This document shows, in pieces, positions 53,266 to 62,391 of a DNA stretch of 64,000 nt. The DNA lies in assembly GCA_016929335.1 (NCBI GenBank), contig JAFGIY010000037.1, forward strand, positions 83,574-147,573, given 5' to 3'. Positions within the stretch are counted from its first letter, which is position 1. Each line of letters opens with the position of its first letter. Both the position numbers and the translations under genes were made by a program. The notes beneath the pieces are model-generated. The model did not search any database. It was not told the origin of the DNA and saw only the letters and a program-made list of their open reading frames with translations. Origin of the DNA: Acidobacteriota bacterium (lineage in GTDB: Bacteria > Acidobacteriota > UBA6911).

Positions 53266-53977
53266 CCCCAGATCGAGTCTGATCGTAGCCCTGGATGTCC
53301 CGGACCGCGCCGCAGCAATTCAGGCGGTGGACCGGTTGGCTGGCCACGTGGGATTCTTCAAGGTCGGCCTCGAAATCTTCACTCGTGAAGGCCCGCCCCT
53401 GGTAGAGCAAATTAGAAAGCGGGGAGAAAATGTCTTTCTTGATCTAAAGCTGCACGACATTCCCAACACGGTTCGAGGAGCGGTCCGTTCAGCCTGCCGG
53501 CTTGGAGTACAGATGCTGACAGTCCATGCTTCCGGCGGTCCGGCAATGCTGGAAGGCGCCTGTGAAGAAGCGCAGTCCTCCAGTTCTCCTCCTCTTCTGC
53601 TCGCCGTAACCGCCCTGACAAGTCTCTCTCCCGAAGATGTGCGCACGCTTGGCATCGGCGGATCAATCGAAGACTGGGTTGAGAAACTGGCCTTGATGGC
53701 CTACGGCTCGGGGATTCGAGGAATCGTGGCGTCCACCAAAGAGCTGCCGATGCTTCATCGGAAGTTCCAGGGGGAAATGAAGCTTGTGATTCCCGGCATA
53801 CGTCCGGCCGGCTCCGCCCAACAGGACCAGGCCAGAACGGCAACACCCGGAGAAGCAATTCGCTCAGGAGCCGACTTCATCGTCGTGGGCCGCCCCATAC
53901 TCCAGGCTCACGACCCGGCCTCTGCGGCCGATGCAATAGTTGCGGACATCAGACAGGCGCTGTCAAAGCCTGCATAG
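53258..53977 (+). CDS. pyrF: Orotidine 5'-phosphate decarboxylase
   Basis: LIVALDVPDRAAAIQAVDRL, VFLDLKLHDIPNTV, VIPGIRPAG, IVVGRPI. Confidence 0.97.
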   Translation: MNDPRSSLIVALDVPDRAAAIQAVDRLAGHVGFFKVGLEIFTREGPPLVEQIRKRGENVFLDLKLHDIPNTVRGAVRSACRLGVQMLTVHASGGPAMLEGACEEAQSSSSPPLLLAVTALTSLSPEDVRTLGIGGSIEDWVEKLALMAYGSGIRGIVASTKELPMLHRKFQGEMKLVIPGIRPAGSAQQDQARTATPGEAIRSGADFIVVGRPILQAHDPASAADAIVADIRQALSKPA

Positions 53978-54189
53978 TGCTTCCCTCCAAACCAATCTGC
54001 GATGGCACGCTTATACAGGCATCCGCCTGTTACATATGCTTCCGAATAATCCTTCAGCGCAAAAAAATTTGGCTCAAATTGGGGGGATGTTCATTAGATA
54101 GTAAGAACAGCCGCTTGAAACCTGCCAGACAGGTGACTGCGATACTCTGTTCGGAAATATCACCCCAACAGCAAAAGGAGGATTCCACA

Positions 54190-55302
54190 ATGAGTGAACT
54201 CAGAATCAATATCCTGGATGCAAGCCGTGCCATCAACGGCACCCTCCACGGCTTCCTTGCCGATTCTATCATTGCCGGGCTGGCGGCCGAGCCGGAGACA
54301 ATTGAGGAATTGGAAGACGCCATGATCCGGTTCACCAAGCCGGCAAACAAGAAAGGGCATCTGGCCCGGTTCTCCAGCGGCGTCAACGAGGAACCGTGGG
54401 ATGCAGGAATCATCTTCGTGGATCTGGCTGCGCGAGTCTTTGCGGCGGAATCCTCATACTCGATCCTGCTGCCGGAGGGAGAAGTCCAATACCACAATGG
54501 CCGGGAACTGACCGAAGTATGGCTGCCATACCGAATACCTCGCGATTGGCTTCTTCTCGATTCCGTGGCCGAATACAAAGCCGTAGTCGATCAGCGCCGC
54601 GCCGAACGGGCGGCGGTTCAACCGCTCGATTCACGGTCTGTTCTTTACGTCGCCATCCTGGAGTTTATTGCCACCGAGTGTCGTGCAGCCCGTAAATCAA
54701 ACAAGGAAGATCCTGTTGCCGAGATTCATGCGAAGTGGCTGATGACGCCCCGCGATGATTTGCGCGGCCTGCCGCCTAGAGAGATACTTCTCATGAAACG
54801 TGAGGACATCGATTACGACATGCAGTGGCGTGAAATGCATTGGAGCCGGCTCAAAGAACCGGCTCCATGCCTGAAAAAAGAATCCCATGCTTATCGCTTC
54901 GCCGGTTTCGGCACGCATGAGATCGTGATTTATTACGATCTGGTACGGATGCTGATTGAGAATTGCTGGGAGCGGATGCGGGAGGGACAGGAAATATCGA
55001 TACCAGGCAAAATAGCGCGCCTGGAGCAGGTAAAGACAGAATGGCTCGACTCGCCCGACCCCGAACACGGCGGCAAATCGCCTTCCTGTCTGATCGAGTG
55101 CGAACGCATAAGGCTGCCTTGGCTCTCGTCCGAGGATGATTTCCCATACGATGACGATTGTCCCTTGTGTCAGGATCTGGCCAAGGAAAAGTTCGGGCCC
55201 GGCTTCTGGCACCTGGATGGCTGCAACATGGATGATGATTTTGCGTTTTCTTTTTGCCGTACCCGGGAGGAATGGGAGGAAGAGAGAGATGAATTGATAT
55301 AA
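54190..55302 (+). CDS. Protein of unknown function with C-terminal CPLC motif
   Basis: Long ORF, aaggagg ribosome-binding site before ATG at 54190; no family recognised. Confidence 0.75.
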   Translation: MSELRINILDASRAINGTLHGFLADSIIAGLAAEPETIEELEDAMIRFTKPANKKGHLARFSSGVNEEPWDAGIIFVDLAARVFAAESSYSILLPEGEVQYHNGRELTEVWLPYRIPRDWLLLDSVAEYKAVVDQRRAERAAVQPLDSRSVLYVAILEFIATECRAARKSNKEDPVAEIHAKWLMTPRDDLRGLPPREILLMKREDIDYDMQWREMHWSRLKEPAPCLKKESHAYRFAGFGTHEIVIYYDLVRMLIENCWERMREGQEISIPGKIARLEQVKTEWLDSPDPEHGGKSPSCLIECERIRLPWLSSEDDFPYDDDCPLCQDLAKEKFGPGFWHLDGCNMDDDFAFSFCRTREEWEEERDELI

Positions 55303-55691
55303 TGACCAAAAACAGCGTGCGGGGAGAAGTGCAAATCAATTCGTTGATCCCAAAACAGGCGCCAGTTTCTTCGATTCTGAAATTGGAGTCTTTCACTGCG
55401 GGGCATGGCTCCAAATTTCGGAATCAGGAATAGTTTCACAGGGATGTGGCCACGGATGCGATTGTCTCTCTATCTTGCACACATGAGATTCCGGCCGTAG
55501 ATCTGTCAGGGGCTCTCCTGAATAGATCCGGAGAGATTCGCGATGGCGGCGATTCTGGGGCTTCCGGTCTCCGCCAGGATAGCAGCATCGTGCTCAACGA
55601 TTTCGAGAAGTTTGTGGAAAGCGGTTTCTTTAATACTGTTTCCGGCAACCGGTCCGTTCAAATCGGATCGGCCGGCAGCCTGAGGATTGCA

Positions 55692-57791
55692 TTAAAGGAC
55701 AATCCTCGCGTCGGCGGCAAAAGTACCGTTATTGTTCGTGATCAACGGGTTGATGTCGACTTCCTTAACGATGGCGGATAACTTCTGGATGGCGCAAAGC
55801 ACCTTGATAAGCCCCGCTTTATCCGCATGAATGCCCCGGAATCCATCGAGGATATTTTTCGCCTTGATTTCCGCCATAAGCCGCTCCGCTTCCTTTTCGC
55901 CGAAGGGGGCGATTCGGAATGAAACATCTTTGAGCGCCTCCACCAGCACTCCGCCCAAACCGAACATAACAACCGGTCCGAATTGCGGATCCTGGCTCAT
56001 CCCTGCTATGCACTCGATGCCGCTGACCATCTGGACAATATTAACCCCGAGCAGATTCGCACCGGGCATGAGCTTTTTGATGCGCGCCATCATTTCATTG
56101 TATTTCGATTCCAGCTCTTCCCGGCTGCCTATATTCAACACAACGCCGCCGACATCGCTTTTGTGGATAATTTCCGGCGAGGCGATTTTCATGGCCAGCG
56201 GATACATGCCTTCAGCCTGCTTCTTCGCCTCATCGAGCGACCGCGCGAATCCCCATTTGGGCATAGGCACCCCGCACATTTCCAGGACCTTACGCGCCTC
56301 ATGCTCCATCAAGATAGTCCGGCCCTCCTTGCGGATTGTATCGATATACGAAACTGCCTCGTTCGGCGGCTCATATTGAACATCGCCGTCACGAGGGCGA
56401 TCCTGATTCTTCTTCCATTCGCGGAGGATCTTGAAGGAAGAAACGACGTCCTTCACCTCGCTATACGCCGGAATTTTTCTCTCGTTTAAAAGCTGCAATG
56501 CCCGGCGGGAATCCTCTCCTCCAACCAGGGCGACAGCCAAGGGCTTTTTGCGGCCTGAGGCATCATATTCCTCAGCAGCCGCTTTCGCAATTTCCAGCGG
56601 ATCCGTCATGGCCGTTTCGCAGTACAAAACAAACACTCCGTCAATTTTGTCCTCGCTCAACGCAATTTTTACGGCATCTCGATATCCCTGAACTCCACCC
56701 TGGCCCGTAATATCGATCGGATTCTTTGTGCTGCCGAAGTCCGGCATTGTGGATCGGAATTTTGATTCCAGCCAGGGCAGATCTTCCAAAAGACCGATCC
56801 CCGCTGCTTCGCACTCATCTGTCGCCGCGACGCCGATTCCTCCACCATTTGTAATGATCACATTATTGTTGCCCTTCGGAGCAGGCAAAGAAAATGCACG
56901 GGCCCAACCGAATGCCTCACTGAATGAACTCGCGCGAAGAATGCCCATCTGTTTGAACACGGCGTTATACACGCCGTCGGAGCCGGCGAGAGATCCCGTA
57001 TGTGATGCGGCTGCTTTCGCGCCGCGCGATGAGCGTCCCACCTTCAGAACAATCACGGGTTTCCGGATCTCCGTCGCCAGGAACTCGCGTCCGTCTTTCA
57101 AACCTTCCATATATATCAGGATGACGTCGACATTAGGGTCGCTGTTGAAATACCCGATCAGATCTTTTTCATCAACATCCACTTTGTTCCCGAGGCTGCA
57201 CAGAGATGACAGCCCGATTTTTTCCATCACAGTCCATCCCATCAGGGCAATCGCCAAAGCTCCACTCTGAGAAATGAACGCGATCTTTCCCGGCAGCAAT
57301 TCCACTGGTCCGAAACTGGCGTTCAGCTTCGCCGGCATGTAAAGCAAGCCCAGTATATTGGGGCCGAGAACGGCGATCTCGTTTTCGTCTGCAATCCGCT
57401 TGATTTCATCTTCATCTTTATGATTCCCGACTTCGCCGAAACCGGAGGTGATGATTGCTGCGTTTTTTATCCCCTTCTCCGCACACTCCCGCATCGCCTG
57501 AATGACTTGCTGCGCAGGAACCGTTACAACAGCGAGATCAATGTCGCCGGGCACATCTTTAACCGATTTGTAGACCTTTTTCCCATGAATCTCCTTTCCC
57601 CTGGGATTGATCGGATAAATTTTCCCGGGGAATCCACCGGCGATCAGGTTGTGGAGAATCTGAAAGCCGATCTTTGTGGTATTATTGGACGCACCGATCA
57701 CGGCTATACTCTGAGGGTGAAAAAATCCATCGAACGATTTCTTTTTCCCGACCGAACTGCTGCAACTGGATTTCATGAGCAAGCCTTTCAC
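55692..57791 (-). CDS. ADP-forming acetate/acyl-CoA synthetase, fused alpha-beta
   Basis: FFHPQSIAVIGASNNTTKIG, SQSGALAIALMGW, GRSSRGAKAAASHTGSLAGSD, ATP-grasp part KIASPEIIHKSDVGGVVLNI. Confidence 0.95.
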   Translation of the reverse strand: MKGLLMKSSCSSSVGKKKSFDGFFHPQSIAVIGASNNTTKIGFQILHNLIAGGFPGKIYPINPRGKEIHGKKVYKSVKDVPGDIDLAVVTVPAQQVIQAMRECAEKGIKNAAIITSGFGEVGNHKDEDEIKRIADENEIAVLGPNILGLLYMPAKLNASFGPVELLPGKIAFISQSGALAIALMGWTVMEKIGLSSLCSLGNKVDVDEKDLIGYFNSDPNVDVILIYMEGLKDGREFLATEIRKPVIVLKVGRSSRGAKAAASHTGSLAGSDGVYNAVFKQMGILRASSFSEAFGWARAFSLPAPKGNNNVIITNGGGIGVAATDECEAAGIGLLEDLPWLESKFRSTMPDFGSTKNPIDITGQGGVQGYRDAVKIALSEDKIDGVFVLYCETAMTDPLEIAKAAAEEYDASGRKKPLAVALVGGEDSRRALQLLNERKIPAYSEVKDVVSSFKILREWKKNQDRPRDGDVQYEPPNEAVSYIDTIRKEGRTILMEHEARKVLEMCGVPMPKWGFARSLDEAKKQAEGMYPLAMKIASPEIIHKSDVGGVVLNIGSREELESKYNEMMARIKKLMPGANLLGVNIVQMVSGIECIAGMSQDPQFGPVVMFGLGGVLVEALKDVSFRIAPFGEKEAERLMAEIKAKNILDGFRGIHADKAGLIKVLCAIQKLSAIVKEVDINPLITNNNGTFAADARIVL

Positions 57792-58262
57792 TAAAGGTTA
57801 TGAACCTGAGGAAGAAAGCGTGTATCTGGCATATATCATCTACACATGATTCCATCGTTTTTAAGGATAAGAAGAAGGATTAACCGTCCTTTCGCGGGTA
57901 CTTCGCCTGCAGACTTTTCGCTTCTGCCTTCCATAGCACCTATTCCCATGCCTTGATTGCTGATGCATTTTACACCGGGATCCAGTCGTAAGGCATGGCT
58001 TTTAAGCACATCTTCGTATTCTTGCAGTATAGGTCGGGCGGAAGCGGGCAAGCCAATGATAAATATGCTATCAGCACATTTCTTCAATCTCCCCCTTCTT
58101 TGCATGGTTCGCCTATGCGGATTCCACTTCGACCCCGATACCGATTGCGACCCCGATCCGGAAAAAAACTTCTTCCATTTGTCGCATATCTTTCCATATC
58201 AACGGTAAGCCGGAACGGCTTAGCCTGGACGGCACGGGATGGACCGTGGGCTTAACCCGCAA

Positions 58263-58952
58263 CTAATTCCCGCTGATGATGTTTCGAGCCAGGGCAAAAA
58301 TCTGATGAAACATCGGCCGCGTCAGTTTCCCCGTTTGAGTATTCTGCTGGCTCGGGTGGTATGAAGATATCAGGATGAGGCCTTCAGACAGCCTCCATCC
58401 TCCACCGTGGCGAAACGCGGGTTTAGGAAAAAGCGACCGTTTTCCATCGGCTCGCCATATTTTAATAAATGCATCAAAGGCAATACGGCCGAGCGCGACA
58501 ACAACACGCTTGCGTATAGCCAGCTTGAGTTCCAGGCGAAGATATTCGCGGCAAGCATTTACTTCCTCCGGCAGAGGCTTATTGTCTGGCGGAGCACAAC
58601 GTACGACAGCGGTGATCAGGCAGTTGTCCATAGCCAGGCCGTCATCAAGGCCGATGGAGGCGGGCCGGTTGGCAAAGCCATACTGATAGAGCGCATCATA
58701 AAGCCAATCACCGCTGCGATCGCCGGTGAAGACCCGACCTGTTCGGTTTCCTCCATGAGCGGCCGGCGCCAGGCCGATAATCACAAGTTCCGCATCGGGC
58801 CTGCCGAACGCCGGCACAGGTCGTCCCCAATATTCCTGTGATTTGAATCTGCGCGTTTTTTCGCGGGCTATCTTCTCCCGCCACTCGACCAGTCGCGGAC
58901 ATTTGCGGCATTGGATGATTTTTTGTTCCAGCTTCCGAAATTCCGATCTCAT
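58263..58952 (-). CDS. Uracil-DNA glycosylase, family 5 (UDGb)-like
   Basis: IQCRKCPRLVEWRE, VIIGLAPAAHGGNRTGRVFTGDRSGDWLY, SSYHPSQQNTQTGKLT. Confidence 0.92.
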   Translation of the reverse strand: MRSEFRKLEQKIIQCRKCPRLVEWREKIAREKTRRFKSQEYWGRPVPAFGRPDAELVIIGLAPAAHGGNRTGRVFTGDRSGDWLYDALYQYGFANRPASIGLDDGLAMDNCLITAVVRCAPPDNKPLPEEVNACREYLRLELKLAIRKRVVVALGRIAFDAFIKIWRADGKRSLFPKPAFRHGGGWRLSEGLILISSYHPSQQNTQTGKLTRPMFHQIFALARNIISGN

Positions 58953-58972
58953 GGAGGAAGAGTATCACAAAC

Positions 58973-59008
58973 AATCTTTGAGTCTTCGAGTCTTCGTATC
59001 TTTGAGTT
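58973..59008. repeat. Octamer array (tctttgag/tcttcgag)
   Basis: tctttgagtcttcgagtcttcgtatctttgag upstream of the amidase. Confidence 0.75.
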
Positions 59009-59023
59009 AATATCTACACCCAA

Positions 59024-60475
59024 ATGGAAAATAACGGCGATTTTACAATCCAAAAGCTTGCTCCACTGATTCGAGGCAAGAAATTATCTCCCGTCGAGCT
59101 TACCCGATTTTTATTGGAACGGATTTCGCGCTTTCAGCAAGAAATCAATGCGTACATCACCATCACTGCTGACACTGCCATGGCGCAGGCAGGAAAGGCT
59201 GAAAAGGAAATCTGTAAAGGCGATTACAGGGGCGTCTTGCACGGCATCCCTATCAGTTTGAAAGATCTGATTTATACCTGCAACGTGCGCACGACTGCAG
59301 GAGCAAAAATCCTACGAAAATTCGTCCCCAAAGAAAATGCAGAACTGGTGAATCGATTGCTGAAGACCGGATGTGTATTTCTGGGAAAAACGAATATGCA
59401 CGAATTCGCCTTTGGTGCCACAAACGTTAATCCTCACTATGGGCCCGTCCACAATCCCTGGGACAGGCGCTGCATCTCCGGAGGCTCAAGCGGCGGCAGC
59501 GCCGCATCCGTTGTTTCAGCCCAGGCTATGGGATCTTTCGGCACCGATACAGGCGGCTCCATCCGCATTCCAGCAGCAGCCTGCGGATGCGTCGGACTCA
59601 AGCCGACATATGGCAGAGTTCCCATGACCGGTGTTATTCCTTTGGCTGTCAGTCTCGATCATGCCGGTCCACTGAGCCGTTGCGTCATGGATGCAGCATT
59701 TTTATTTGAAGCGACAGCAGAACCAAACATATGGGGTTTCAATCCCAAACGGGCAGTTGCCGAAATCGGCAAAGGCATCAAAGATTTCCGGATTGGGATT
59801 CCTCGACAATATTTTTTTGATCGCCTCCAGCCTGCGGTGCGCCGAGCCGTCCTGGCTGCTGCCGCAGTTATTGAGCGGGCAGGCGCAAAAATCGTTGAGG
59901 TAAATTTGGCGGGGATGGACAAGACGGCACAACTGGCGGCCGAAATTACCGCAGATGAAGCCCTGGCTTATCATGAAAAATGGCTGGAGCAGAAATTTAA
60001 GGATTATGGGGAAGATGTTCGATCGCGCCTGGAGTTAAGCAGGAAAGCGACGGCAATTGCATATATACGCGCGCAGCAGGATAGACTTGCCTATTCAGAA
60101 GAAATGTCAAAGACATTGGAGGGCATTCATGTACTCCTGGCGCCGACGCTCCCGGTCGTAGCTCCTCTGATCGATGAGAATGAAGTCAGGATCGGAAGAT
60201 ACTGCGAAGACGTCCGTCTTGCTCTGCTGAGCCTTACTCGACCCGGCAATCTTTCCGGGCTGCCAGCCATTTCGGTTCCTTGCGGATTCTCTGCCGAGGG
60301 GCTTCCCATAGGCTTGCAGCTCATCGGCCGGCGATCCGGCGAAGCTTCGCTTCTGCGCGTCGCCTACGCCTATGAGCAAGCCACCCCCTGGCATCTACAT
60401 TTCCCCCCCGAAATTCAAAAGGAGAGAGGATTGGCGGGAAGCGGGAAGAAAAGGGGTAAAGGGGCAAAGGGGTAG
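59024..60475 (+). CDS. Amidase (amidase-signature family, GatA-like)
   Basis: GVLHGIPISLKDLIYT, GGSSGGSAASV, GSFGTDTGGSIRIPAAACGCVGLKPTYGRVP. Confidence 0.95.
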   Translation: MENNGDFTIQKLAPLIRGKKLSPVELTRFLLERISRFQQEINAYITITADTAMAQAGKAEKEICKGDYRGVLHGIPISLKDLIYTCNVRTTAGAKILRKFVPKENAELVNRLLKTGCVFLGKTNMHEFAFGATNVNPHYGPVHNPWDRRCISGGSSGGSAASVVSAQAMGSFGTDTGGSIRIPAAACGCVGLKPTYGRVPMTGVIPLAVSLDHAGPLSRCVMDAAFLFEATAEPNIWGFNPKRAVAEIGKGIKDFRIGIPRQYFFDRLQPAVRRAVLAAAAVIERAGAKIVEVNLAGMDKTAQLAAEITADEALAYHEKWLEQKFKDYGEDVRSRLELSRKATAIAYIRAQQDRLAYSEEMSKTLEGIHVLLAPTLPVVAPLIDENEVRIGRYCEDVRLALLSLTRPGNLSGLPAISVPCGFSAEGLPIGLQLIGRRSGEASLLRVAYAYEQATPWHLHFPPEIQKERGLAGSGKKRGKGAKG

Positions 60476-60615
60476 AGGAGGAAAGGGAAAGTGAAAATCT
60501 TGATTGGCGTTTTTCTTCTATGCTCATCCTTTATTCCCGTCCCTCCTACCCTTTGCCCCTCTACCCCTTTGCCCTTCCACCCCTCCACCCCTTTATCTCT
60601 TTTCCCCTTTCCCCT
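60448..60615. repeat. Octamer inverted-arm element without ORF (same unit family as 45491-46043)
   Basis: gaaaaggggtaaaggggcaaaggggtagaggagg ... ccctcctaccctttgcccctctacccctttgccc. Confidence 0.88.
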
Positions 60616-60640
60616 ATGCTGTACACAGTACAGGTGACAT

Positions 60641-62275
60641 ATGAAAATAGCCTTGGCTCAGATTAATACGACCGTGGGAGATATTAAGGGCAATCGCGAT
60701 CTGGTTCTGCAGGTCATGGGAAAATCCCGGCTCCTGGGCGCTGATATTGCGGTATTTCCAGAGCTTTGTCTTACGGGATATCCTCCTCGTGACTTGCTTG
60801 GACTTCATGGCTTTGTCGAGTCGAACCTCCAGGCACTCCAGGAAATTGCAGCGTGTTCCGGATCCATGGCTGTAATTCTCGGCTTTGTGGACCGGAATCC
60901 GAAGAAGGAAGGACGCGATTTTTACAACGCCGCCGCGTTTCTTTGTAAAGGCAAGATTCAGGCTGTAGTGCATAAAACGCTTTTGCCTACCTATGACGTA
61001 TTCGATGAGGACAGGTATTTTGATAGCTCCGAGAGCATACAACTGGTGGAATTCAAGGGACGGACTTTGGGAATTTCCATATGTGAGGATGCCTGGAACT
61101 CGGAGTGTTTCTGGCCTAAACCCCACTATTCCACAGATCCGATTCGTACCCAGATCGAGATGGGCGCCAACCTTCTGGTAAATATTTCGGCATCTCCCTA
61201 TGAGATGGGAAAGCCCCGATTCCGATTTCAGATGCTTCTCGACCATGTCCAAAAGCACCATGTACCGCTCGCATACGTCAATCTTGTGGGAGGCAATGAT
61301 GACCTGCTCTTTGACGGCAACAGTCTGTTATTGGGGAAGAATGGAAATGTGATCGCGCAAGGATCGGGCTTTGCAGAAGATCTCCTGGTTGTCGATACAG
61401 AGTCAACCGATAATCGTGGCTATCATGAGAAGGAAAGCATGGATGATTTGTTTCAAGCACTTGTGATGGGCACGCGGGATTACGCCCGCAAATGTGGTTT
61501 CAAATCTGCCGTCCTCGGGCTCAGCGGCGGGATCGATTCTGCTATCGTAGGTTGCATTGCGGTTGAGGCGCTGGGCGCCGGCAATGTGCTGGGAGTGTCG
61601 ATGCCGTCCATGTTTTCCGCGCCCGAGAGCTATGAGGATGCCCGATCGCTCGCACATAATCTGGGCATGTGCTTTGATATGATCCCAATCAAGTCTGTCT
61701 ACGATGCCTTTCGCAAATCCCTTTCAGATATTTTTACCGGCATGTCTGAGAATGAAACTGAAGAGAACCTGCAAGCCCGTATACGAGGAACTCTCCTGAT
61801 GGCATTATCGAATAAACTGGGACATCTTGTGCTCAGCACAGGAAACAAATCGGAATTGGGCGCCGGATATTGCACTTTATATGGAGATATGGTCGGAGGA
61901 TTGGCCGTTATCTCCGACGTGCCCAAGACCATGATTTATAAGCTCGCCGCTCATATCAACAGGCACCGGGAAATAATTCCGCAAAATACCATCAAAAGAG
62001 CTCCTTCCGCAGAGCTGCGTCCCAACCAGAAGGATCAGGATACTCTGCCCGAATACGAAATCCTGGACGGGATTCTGAAGTCGCGCGTCGAAGAGCAGAT
62101 GAACATTGATGAAATCGTAGCGCAGGGATATGAGCGAAAGATCGTTGAAAAAGTGATACGAATGATTCAGGTAAACGAGTATAAGAGACGACAGGCTGCT
62201 ATCGGGCTCAAAGTGACTACTCGAGCCTTCGGAACAGGCCGCCGCATGCCCATTGCGATGAAGCTGAATCCGTAG
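60641..62275 (+). CDS. nadE: Glutamine-dependent NAD+ synthetase
   Basis: Nitrilase domain PELCLTGYPPRDLL, VVHKTLLPTYDVFDEDRYF; synthetase GLSGGIDSAIVGCIA, STGNKSELGAGYCTLYGDMVGG. Confidence 0.97.
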   Translation: MKIALAQINTTVGDIKGNRDLVLQVMGKSRLLGADIAVFPELCLTGYPPRDLLGLHGFVESNLQALQEIAACSGSMAVILGFVDRNPKKEGRDFYNAAAFLCKGKIQAVVHKTLLPTYDVFDEDRYFDSSESIQLVEFKGRTLGISICEDAWNSECFWPKPHYSTDPIRTQIEMGANLLVNISASPYEMGKPRFRFQMLLDHVQKHHVPLAYVNLVGGNDDLLFDGNSLLLGKNGNVIAQGSGFAEDLLVVDTESTDNRGYHEKESMDDLFQALVMGTRDYARKCGFKSAVLGLSGGIDSAIVGCIAVEALGAGNVLGVSMPSMFSAPESYEDARSLAHNLGMCFDMIPIKSVYDAFRKSLSDIFTGMSENETEENLQARIRGTLLMALSNKLGHLVLSTGNKSELGAGYCTLYGDMVGGLAVISDVPKTMIYKLAAHINRHREIIPQNTIKRAPSAELRPNQKDQDTLPEYEILDGILKSRVEEQMNIDEIVAQGYERKIVEKVIRMIQVNEYKRRQAAIGLKVTTRAFGTGRRMPIAMKLNP

Positions 62276-62377
62276 TCGGCAGTCGGCAAAAAAGTATATG
62301 AGCGAAATTATTGAAAATTTGGCAATTTTTATATTCGAAAAATATTTACTGCCGACTGCCGACTGCCGACTGCCGAC
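62273..62377. repeat. Heptamer inverted-arm element, copy 1 (tcggcag arms)
   Basis: tagtcggcagtcggca, AT-rich core 62288-62348, right arm (ctgccga)4. Confidence 0.92.
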
Positions 62378-62391
62378 CATTGGAGGATACT

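Noticed and set aside
57836-58255. Small ORFs between the acyl-CoA synthetase and UDG genes
   Set aside because: No homology or convincing RBS; region contains low-complexity gaccccgataccgattgcgaccccgat, so coding is not supported.
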